NCBI GenBank assembly: GCA_900557355.1 | Contig: USSR01000166.1 | Location: 1 to 11,268, forward strand | Origin: an uncultured Bacteroides sp. | Lineage (GTDB): Bacteria; Bacteroidota; Bacteroidia; Bacteroidales; Bacteroidaceae | Length of the DNA: 11,268 bases | Direction: 5' to 3' | Part shown: positions 6,274-11,268 of the stretch, in pieces | Numbering within the stretch: the stretch's first letter is position 1 | Layout of the letters: every line of letters begins with the position of its first letter | The notes under the pieces: model-generated | Told to the model about the DNA's origin: nothing | Databases searched by the model: none | Seen by the model: only the letters and a program-made list of their open reading frames with translations | Position numbers and translations under genes: made by a program

Positions 6274-7359
6274 ATGAACAACCTTCAATCCATTGTATCC
6301 CATTTTAATACGAAGGGTACAGTTAATGAAATCCAGCCTTTAGGCAGCGGGCTGATTAACGACACGTATAAAGTGACTACTCTTGAAGCAGATGCCCCCG
6401 ACTATGTATTGCAACGTGTGAACCATGCTATTTTCCAGAATGTGGAGATGTTGCAGGCGAACATTGAAGCTGTAACCCGGCATATCCGCAAAAAACTTGT
6501 GGAACAAGGTGCGGATGATATAGATCGTAAAGTGCTCTCTTTTATTCCTGCCGATACCGGAAAAACGTATTGGTACGATGGTGAAAACTATTGGCGTATC
6601 ATGACATTCATTCCTAATGCAAAGACTTATGAGACGGTGGATGCAGAATATTCTTATTATGCCGGTGTAGCTTTTGGTAATTTCCAGGCAATGCTTGCGG
6701 ATATTCCTGATGAGCTGGGAGAGACTATTCCTGATTTTCACAATATGGAGTTCCGTCTGAAACAACTTCGTGATGCGGTGGCTGCGGATGCGGTTGGCCG
6801 GGTGAAAGAAGTGCAGTACTATCTGGATGAGATAGAAAAACGTGCTGAGGAGATGTGCAAAGGTGAACGCTTGTATCGCGAAGGCAAATTGCCAAAACGT
6901 GTATGTCATTGCGATACGAAGGTGAATAATATGATGTTTGATGAAGAGGGCAAGGTGCTTTGCGTCATTGATCTTGATACGGTGATGCCTAACTTTATCT
7001 TCTCTGATTTCGGCGATTTCCTTCGTTCTGCAGCCAATACAGGTGCCGAGGATGATGAGAATCTGGATAATGTGAATTTCAATATGGAGATATTCAAGGC
7101 GTTTGCAAAAGGTTACCTGGAATCTGCGAAAGTCTTCCTGCTTCCGATAGAGGTTGAGAACCTACCGTATGCAGCTGCATTATTCCCCTATATGCAATGC
7201 GTTCGTTTCCTGGCGGATTATATTAATGGTGACACTTATTATAAGACTAAATATCCTGAGCATAATCTTGTACGTACAAAAGCGCAGTTCAAACTGTTGC
7301 AGAGTGTGGAAGAACATACACCGGAAATGCAGGAGTTTATAAAGTCGTCATTGGTATAA
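6274..7359 (+). CDS. Sugar kinase of the APH fold, NahK-like (phosphotransferase enzyme family)
   Basis: The cytoplasmic product probably phosphorylates a sugar, plausibly an N-acetylhexosamine at C1, as Bifidobacterium longum NahK does in host-glycan salvage. The nucleotide-binding loop is PLGSGLINDTYKV (22-34). The catalytic motif H-C-D-T-K-V-N-N (212-219) gives base Asp214 and metal ligand Asn219, and IDLD (232-235) gives the second metal site. The segment YVLQRVNHAIF (44-54) is characteristic of this subfamily rather than of aminoglycoside-resistance enzymes. Length (361) is close to NahK (about 359). The ATG at 6274 is the start that fits the promoter at 6234. The CBM9-like gene follows 96 bases downstream on the same strand, and the HTCS is divergent. 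Databases may label such proteins 'aminoglycoside phosphotransferase' or 'mucin desulfatase'; neither should be taken literally. The exact sugar is not determined by the sequence. Confidence 0.85.
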   Translation: MNNLQSIVSHFNTKGTVNEIQPLGSGLINDTYKVTTLEADAPDYVLQRVNHAIFQNVEMLQANIEAVTRHIRKKLVEQGADDIDRKVLSFIPADTGKTYWYDGENYWRIMTFIPNAKTYETVDAEYSYYAGVAFGNFQAMLADIPDELGETIPDFHNMEFRLKQLRDAVAADAVGRVKEVQYYLDEIEKRAEEMCKGERLYREGKLPKRVCHCDTKVNNMMFDEEGKVLCVIDLDTVMPNFIFSDFGDFLRSAANTGAEDDENLDNVNFNMEIFKAFAKGYLESAKVFLLPIEVENLPYAAALFPYMQCVRFLADYINGDTYYKTKYPEHNLVRTKAQFKLLQSVEEHTPEMQEFIKSSLV

Positions 7360-7361
7360 TA

Positions 7362-7444
7362 GTTATAAGCTACAAGCTACAGGCTACGAGTGCCTTTCGG
7401 TGCATAGCGTAGCCACTTGTAGCCTGTAGCTTGTAGTTCGTAAC
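7362..7444. repeat. Long inverted repeat made of heptamers, REP/MITE-like
   Basis: Arms of 31 bases at 7362-7392 and 7414-7444 match at 27 of 31 positions around a 21-base centre. In plus-strand RNA three of the four differences are G-U pairs, leaving a single A-C mismatch. Each arm is built of tandem heptamers: AAGCTAC, AAGCTAC, AGGCTAC on the left (7367-7387) and GTAGCCT, GTAGCTT, GTAGTTC on the right (7419-7439). It fills almost the whole gap between kinase and CBM9-like genes and ends 11 bases before the latter's ATG. No long T run follows, so it is not a classic terminator. It could control read-through, protect mRNA ends or be a dispersed palindromic element. Confidence 0.9.
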
Positions 7445-7455
7445 TTTATTAAAAT

Positions 7456-8211
7456 ATGAACAAAAGAACCCCTGTATGCTTGGTGTTGAAATCTGCAGTC
7501 TTGCTAGTAACTCTGCTTTGTGTTTTCCCCTTGTTTGCAACTAACCCCCAAAAGAAAGAAATGAAAGAGTTGAATGTAAAAAAAGTAAGTCTGGCTAATG
7601 TAGCAGTAGAGAATATTCCTGCTTTGTTGGATAAAGAAAAGGTGGCTTTTCAGTCGATCAATACGGTGAATTGGAAAACATTCCCTTATCAGCCGGAGGT
7701 GCAGTTCCGTATAGCTCATACGGATGATGCGATTTTGGTTCATTACAAAGTAAAAGAAGCCAGTGTGCGTGCTGTAGCTGCCGGAGATAACGGTGCAGTA
7801 TGGGAAGATGCTTGTGTAGAGTTCTTTTCTATCCCTGCAGGAGATGGAATTTATTATAACGTAGAATGTAACTGTGCCGGAATTCTCCTGATTGGTGCCG
7901 GTGCCGGGCGCGAAAACCGTGAACATGCCCCGCAAGAAGTGATGGACAAAGTGCAACGCTGGTCTTCTTTGGGACGCCAGTCTTTTGAGGAACGTGTGGG
8001 AGAGTGTAACTGGGAACTGGCATTGGTTATTCCATATTCTGCTTTTTTCAAGCATCAGATCACCAGTCTTGACGGAAAGACGGTTCGTGCCAATTTCTAC
8101 AAATGCGGTGATAAACTACAAACGCCTCACTTCCTTTCTTGGAATCCTATTGCTCTGGAAAAGCCTAATTTTCACTGTCCCGAATTCTTCGGCACATTGA
8201 ACTTTGAGTAA
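7456..8211 (+). CDS. Exported CBM9-like carbohydrate-binding protein
   Basis: The 251-residue product has a signal peptide (hydrophobic 8-27, likely cut after FPLFA at 28), so it acts outside the cytoplasm. The rest resembles one family 9-like carbohydrate-binding domain. Family-like features are the WEDACVEFF block (116-124), a glycine-rich central sheet near 126-150, NWELALVIPY (185-194), and the closing segment with FLSWNPI (226-232) and PNFHCPEFFG (237-246). No catalytic domain is attached. It may bind sugar ends, though related standalone domains often have no known ligand. The chosen ATG at 7456 gives the signal peptide; an alternative ATG at 7561 (Met36, after an A-rich stretch) would give a cytoplasmic protein without it. 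No convincing promoter lies in the gap before it, so transcription probably comes from the kinase promoter through the inverted repeat. Its stop abuts that of the convergent nuclease gene. Confidence 0.8.
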   Translation: MNKRTPVCLVLKSAVLLVTLLCVFPLFATNPQKKEMKELNVKKVSLANVAVENIPALLDKEKVAFQSINTVNWKTFPYQPEVQFRIAHTDDAILVHYKVKEASVRAVAAGDNGAVWEDACVEFFSIPAGDGIYYNVECNCAGILLIGAGAGRENREHAPQEVMDKVQRWSSLGRQSFEERVGECNWELALVIPYSAFFKHQITSLDGKTVRANFYKCGDKLQTPHFLSWNPIALEKPNFHCPEFFGTLNFE

Positions 8212-9063
8212 TTATTTCCAGTCTTTCAAATTATAACTTGCTTCTACCGTCCTTTCTATATCATCGGGAAGGGCGGGGAAGAAGTCTATCCCTGTGATCC
8301 GCTCCACTTCGTCCACAGTGTTTACATAAGAGTCCAGCGGATTGTTCCCTTCATTATTTTTATAAATAAAGCCGATAGCTTTCGGTTTCTTGTGTAGAGC
8401 AAGTATCACCTTAAAGAAAGCATCCGGTACGGCAACTTTATGCTCGCCTATGGTCTGTGGCTTCCGGTCATAGAAGATAGGACCGGCTACAATGTAAAGG
8501 CAACTGTCTTTTTTCACCCACTTGCGGCATTTCTGTTCCAGCTCGTTCCAGTCGCCCCGGTTTAGATTGTGGTGTTGGGGGCAGATGTTAGTCATGTAGA
8601 AGCTCTCTATCATGGCTTCACGGTCCCATTTGTTATCACCTGCCGGACAAAGATGCCCACGATCCCAGCCACTACCTTTATAGTCTTGTGTGGTGACTGC
8701 TTTGCTCTTGGGCAGATCAGGGTCGGGACGGAAGTTATTGATTCGCTCGGTATTTTCTTTTAAACGTTCGGGAGTCAGTTTCCAAGCTACCCAGTTTGCT
8801 ATACGCGTGTTGGAGTTATAGGATACGAGGTATCCGGTGCGCTGCAGAAGTATTTCGGGAGTACTTGGGGCAGTTGTTTGCTTGATGTATATATCGGAAT
8901 TTTGGGGAGTACTCTGAACGATGATTTCTGTCTGCTCAGGGCCGGCAGTCTTTTCTTTAGAGTTCGTTGTCTGATAAGGAGTAACGATGCCGCATATGAT
9001 CAGGACAATCAGGAACACCAGTTGTTTCTTGCTATTCGTTTGTTTCTTCTTCTTTTTTCTCAT
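8212..9063 (-). CDS. DNA/RNA non-specific endonuclease, exported or membrane-anchored
   Basis: The product belongs to the beta-beta-alpha-metal nucleases of the Serratia NucA type, which cut DNA and RNA without sequence preference. DRGH (134-137) gives the general base His137. TNICPQHHNLNRGDWNELE (158-176) supplies the other active-site residues, with Asn168 as the likely Mg ligand and Glu176 as the conserved acid. A lysine-rich N terminus (2-7, 12-13) precedes one hydrophobic segment (15-30), so it is secreted or anchored with the nuclease domain outside the cytoplasm. A low-complexity linker (about 31-65) leads to the domain. I chose the ATG at 9063 (283 residues). A longer frame from a TTG at 9096 would place the -7 promoter element inside the coding region. 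The role is probably nucleic-acid breakdown in the envelope or outside the cell; no immunity gene or toxin delivery domain is visible. Confidence 0.92.
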   Translation of the reverse strand: MRKKKKKQTNSKKQLVFLIVLIICGIVTPYQTTNSKEKTAGPEQTEIIVQSTPQNSDIYIKQTTAPSTPEILLQRTGYLVSYNSNTRIANWVAWKLTPERLKENTERINNFRPDPDLPKSKAVTTQDYKGSGWDRGHLCPAGDNKWDREAMIESFYMTNICPQHHNLNRGDWNELEQKCRKWVKKDSCLYIVAGPIFYDRKPQTIGEHKVAVPDAFFKVILALHKKPKAIGFIYKNNEGNNPLDSYVNTVDEVERITGIDFFPALPDDIERTVEASYNLKDWK

Positions 9064-9084
9064 AATTGAACGGGTAAGGTGGTG

Positions 9085-9092
9085 CAAAGATA
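9085..9092 (-). promoter_or_regulatory. Endonuclease gene promoter, -7 element
   Basis: TATCTTTG on the minus strand matches TAnnTTTG, 21 bases before the ATG at 9063. A TTTA lies 18 bases further upstream at the -33 position, inside the loop of the neighbouring terminator. The leader would be short (about 15 bases). This position rules out the upstream TTG at 9096 as the start. Confidence 0.55.
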
Positions 9093-9094
9093 AC

Positions 9095-9126
9095 AAAAAA
9101 GGCGGACGAGTAAACCCGACCGCCTT
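9095..9126 (-). terminator. Strong intrinsic terminator of the efflux/lpxA operon
   Basis: On the minus strand AAGGCGG pairs with CCGCCTT (plus-strand 9120-9126 and 9099-9105). Inside a T-T mismatch the stem continues as CGGG with CTCG around the tetraloop TTTA. A run of six T residues (plus-strand A at 9095-9100) follows at once. It lies 19 bases past the lpxA stop codon. The T run ends two bases before the endonuclease -7 element. Confidence 0.9.
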
Positions 9127-9145
9127 CCGAATAAGGAGTATTCTT

Positions 9146-9913
9146 TTATTTTACAATGCCTTTAGACTCGCGTACGAAGTTAAGGATATTGTGTATTTCG
9201 TCACTCATCGGCACCTGGTCTTCAATCTTTTGCAAAGCATCATGTATACTGAAGTTACCTTGATAAATCAATCGGTAAGCATTTACGATATGACGCAGAA
9301 TGCGGTCTGTTACCTGATGCTTGTGTTGCAGTACAACTGCATTGATACCATGATATTCTGCCGGGTTACCATTCATGATAACATATGGTGGAACGTCCTT
9401 CGCAATGCGGCATCCTGACTGGATCAATACCCAGCTTCCGATGTGGCATTTCTGTTGCAAAATGACGTTACTACTTAGAATGGTAAAGTCACTGATACGG
9501 CAATCGCCGGCTACGATAGTCTTAAGTCCTAATACACAATGATTACCTATTTGCACGTCATGGCAAAGGTGTACACCGTCCATCAGAAAGTTCTCGTTCC
9601 CGATACGTGTAGCATCTCCTTCATGTGTAGCGCGGCTCACAACTACATTTTCGCGAATGTCGTTCTGGTCACCGATAATTAGCAGACTTTTCTCACCCGT
9701 ATAGTGGAAATCCTGTGGGGTGGTACCGAGTACGGCGCCATGATGCACTTTATTCTTTTGCCCCATACGCGTACCGTTGAGGATACGTGCACCGGACATG
9801 ATAATACAGTCATCTCCAATTTCTACATCGCCTTCGATATATGCAAAAGGCTGGACCGTTACATTCTTGCCGAGCTTTGCGGCAGGATCTACAAATGCTA
9901 ATGGACTTATCAT
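9146..9913 (-). CDS. lpxA: LpxA-like acyl-ACP:UDP-N-acetylglucosamine O-acyltransferase, divergent copy
   Basis: LpxA transfers a 3-hydroxyacyl chain from acyl carrier protein to UDP-GlcNAc, the first step of lipid A synthesis in the cytoplasm. The 255-residue product has hexapeptide repeats of a left-handed beta helix through about 185 and the helical C-terminal part with NAYRLIYQGN (211-220), so the fold and length fit LpxA (262 in E. coli). The catalytic pair in H-L-C-H-D (His115, His118) matches E. coli His122 and His125. Other conserved places differ: E. coli His144 aligns with Asp137, the VHQFC segment reads LQQKC (152-156, so His160 becomes Gln153), and IHRGT reads VSRAT. Bacteroidales normally keep lpxA beside lpxD and lpxC/fabZ; this copy instead follows an efflux gene by 19 bases. 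It may be a second LpxA with a changed acyl or sugar substrate. The alignment was made by eye from memory. Confidence 0.85.
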   Translation of the reverse strand: MISPLAFVDPAAKLGKNVTVQPFAYIEGDVEIGDDCIIMSGARILNGTRMGQKNKVHHGAVLGTTPQDFHYTGEKSLLIIGDQNDIRENVVVSRATHEGDATRIGNENFLMDGVHLCHDVQIGNHCVLGLKTIVAGDCRISDFTILSSNVILQQKCHIGSWVLIQSGCRIAKDVPPYVIMNGNPAEYHGINAVVLQHKHQVTDRILRHIVNAYRLIYQGNFSIHDALQKIEDQVPMSDEIHNILNFVRESKGIVK

Positions 9914-9932
9914 AGTAATTAGTTTTTAGTTA

Positions 9933-11268
9933 TTACTTTCTGCCTCCTCCGAGCGCCTGATACAGACTGATAACGGCTTGCATGCGATCGAAAGTGTCGG
10001 ATACCTCGGAGATTTGTGCACTGAGGTAAGATTGCTCAGCAGACAGAACTTCCAGATACGTTGACGTGCCTAAGTTAAACAATTCTTTTGTATCTTCCGC
10101 AGCTTTACGGGCAGAATTTACTTGAATCTCGCGAGAAATGGCTTTTTCGGAGGTCATTTGGTATTGATACAAAGCATTGCTCACTTCATTTCCAGCTTTC
10201 AGCAAAGTGGTCTGGAACTGGATTTTGGATTGTTCTTCTTGTGCTTTGGCCTGTTTCAGACGGGCGATATTAGCACCGCGATAGAACAACGGTTGTGTCA
10301 ACGATCCTATAGCTGAAGCCAATAATTTGCCCGGATTCACAATTGCAGATCCTGCACTGTTAGTCCATCCTGCCGAACCACTCAATGTAATTTGCGGATA
10401 GAAAGCTGCACGTGCGCTGTTAGTATTGTAATAACTTGCAGCAAGAGACATCTCGGCAGCTTTTACATCGGGACGGTTAGACAATAGTTGCAAAGGAATA
10501 CCGGCTGAGAATTCTGTCGGTAATTGCTGGCTTTCCAACACCCCACGTTCTATTTCCTGTGCCGGTTGATTCAGCATCAGGCAAAGAGCATTTTCTGTTT
10601 CGCGGATACTTTGACGCATGCTGGGCAGAGATGCCAATACTTGTGCGTAAGCTGCACGGGTTTGTTCTACTCCGGCAGAAGTCGTATTATATATACCCGC
10701 ATCCTTCATCGCTTCTACGGTTTCCACATTCTTTTTCAAGATATCGGCTGTGGATTCTGTAATTTGCAACTGGCGGTCGAGCATCAACAATGTGTAGTAC
10801 ATATTGGCTACATTGGCGATCACCTGAGTTTGAACAGCTTGTTCATAGAACTGTGTCTGTTTCAGAGATACTTGTGCACCACGTTTCGGGTTCAGTATCT
10901 GGCCGAACAGGTCAATCTGCCAGCTTGCTGTAACAGGAAGTGAATAGGTCTGTGTAGCTTTTCCCTTATCCCAACTGCTGACAGTTCCCTGCGGAGACAA
11001 TGCCAGCGTGGGAGCATAAGCCAGACGTGCGGACATAAGGGCAGCTTCTGCTTTCTTCACATTCAAAGCGGCACTGCGCAGATCGGGGTTATTAGCAAGT
11101 GCTTGTTCGATGAGCGCTTGCAACTGAGGGTCAGTGAATACTTCCCTCCAAGGCAGATTACCGAAGTTTGCTGTATCCGCAACCAGTGTATCGTTCACAG
11201 ATGTTGTATCACGATACAGTCCGGCAGCCGTAATATCTTCGGGTCTGTCGTATGATTTGTAGATGTGG
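9933..11268 (-). CDS. TolC/OprM (NodT) family outer membrane efflux protein, N terminus cut by the window edge
   Basis: This is the outer membrane channel of a tripartite efflux pump; the trimer forms a barrel plus a periplasmic alpha-helical tunnel. The open frame continues without a stop to the right edge, reading HIYKSYDRPE and AAGLYRDTT before FGNLPWREVFTDPQL, the usual pre-domain segment of NodT-type lipoproteins. Only the lipoprotein signal and a few residues are missing, so a GTG at 11198 is not the start. Two outer membrane efflux domains are visible. The second begins near LLSNRPDVKAAEMSLAASYY and includes RAAFYPQITLSGSAGW, the family hallmark, and PLFYRGANIARLKQAKA. It ends in LYQALGGGRK. 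The missing upstream genes are probably the RND transporter and its membrane-fusion partner. The 19-base gap to the LpxA-like gene and the shared terminator imply one transcript, linking efflux with lipid A chemistry. Confidence 0.92.
   Translation of the reverse strand, partial: HIYKSYDRPEDITAAGLYRDTTSVNDTLVADTANFGNLPWREVFTDPQLQALIEQALANNPDLRSAALNVKKAEAALMSARLAYAPTLALSPQGTVSSWDKGKATQTYSLPVTASWQIDLFGQILNPKRGAQVSLKQTQFYEQAVQTQVIANVANMYYTLLMLDRQLQITESTADILKKNVETVEAMKDAGIYNTTSAGVEQTRAAYAQVLASLPSMRQSIRETENALCLMLNQPAQEIERGVLESQQLPTEFSAGIPLQLLSNRPDVKAAEMSLAASYYNTNSARAAFYPQITLSGSAGWTNSAGSAIVNPGKLLASAIGSLTQPLFYRGANIARLKQAKAQEEQSKIQFQTTLLKAGNEVSNALYQYQMTSEKAISREIQVNSARKAAEDTKELFNLGTSTYLEVLSAEQSYLSAQISEVSDTFDRMQAVISLYQALGGGRK

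Noticed and set aside
6100..6303. 67-codon minus-strand open frame over the divergent promoter region
   Set aside because: It overlaps both promoter elements and the kinase start, and the translation shows no recognisable features.
6340..6909. 189-codon minus-strand open frame inside the kinase gene
   Set aside because: Antisense shadow of a gene with complete APH-fold motifs.
6274..7359. Aminoglycoside resistance enzyme
   Set aside because: It shares the APH fold, but the subfamily segments and length match NahK-like sugar kinases, and the context is glycan use.
7441..7448. TAACTTTA as a promoter element for the CBM9-like gene
   Set aside because: It matches seven of eight positions at best and is eight bases before the ATG, which would leave almost no leader; it also overlaps the inverted repeat arm.
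9064..9096. TTG start extending the endonuclease by 11 residues
   Set aside because: The -7 element at 9085-9092 would lie inside the coding region, while the ATG at 9063 gives a normal lysine-rich signal/anchor N terminus.
11196..11198. GTG start for the efflux protein
   Set aside because: The frame stays open to the window edge and encodes the usual NodT-type pre-domain segment, so the true start lies outside.

Overview
The window looks like chromosomal DNA of a gut Bacteroides or close relative in the Bacteroidales. The evidence is a full-length hybrid two-component system (HTCS) regulator, a serine-type lipoprotein sulfatase, AT-rich leaders mostly without a strong Shine-Dalgarno sequence, and repeated matches to the Bacteroides -7 promoter element TAnnTTTG about 20-40 bases before start codons. 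No phage, insertion sequence, tRNA, rRNA or CRISPR array is visible. Seven protein genes are supported; one is cut by the right edge.

Left part (1-6075, minus strand): a surface or periplasmic lipoprotein sulfatase (174-1733) lies downstream of a 1357-residue HTCS sensor/regulator (2002-6075). This pair resembles the edge of a polysaccharide utilisation locus for a sulfated glycan, but no SusC/SusD genes fall in the window. The 268-base gap between the two genes is the most structured non-coding DNA here. It holds an HTCS terminator that begins inside the last codons, five exact copies of TTCTC-N8-GAGAA at a strict 22-base period, a 10-base tandem direct repeat at the sulfatase promoter, and the promoter itself.

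Middle (6076-8211): a divergent promoter region with the same -7 octamer (TATATTTG) facing each way separates the HTCS from a plus-strand pair. The pair is a NahK-like sugar kinase of the APH fold (6274-7359) and an exported CBM9-like protein (7456-8211). Between them lies a 31-base-arm inverted repeat built of heptamers, resembling a dispersed palindromic element.

Right part (8212-11268, minus strand): an exported or membrane-anchored DNA/RNA non-specific endonuclease converges on the CBM9-like gene with no base between the stop codons. Upstream of it, a TolC/OprM-type outer membrane efflux lipoprotein (partial) and a divergent LpxA-like acyltransferase form an apparent operon. That operon ends in a strong intrinsic terminator, which overlaps the endonuclease promoter.

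The best candidate for something undescribed is the 22-base-period palindrome array at 1872-1977. Its arms are invariant while its loops and linkers differ, which suggests selection on the arms rather than recent tandem duplication.
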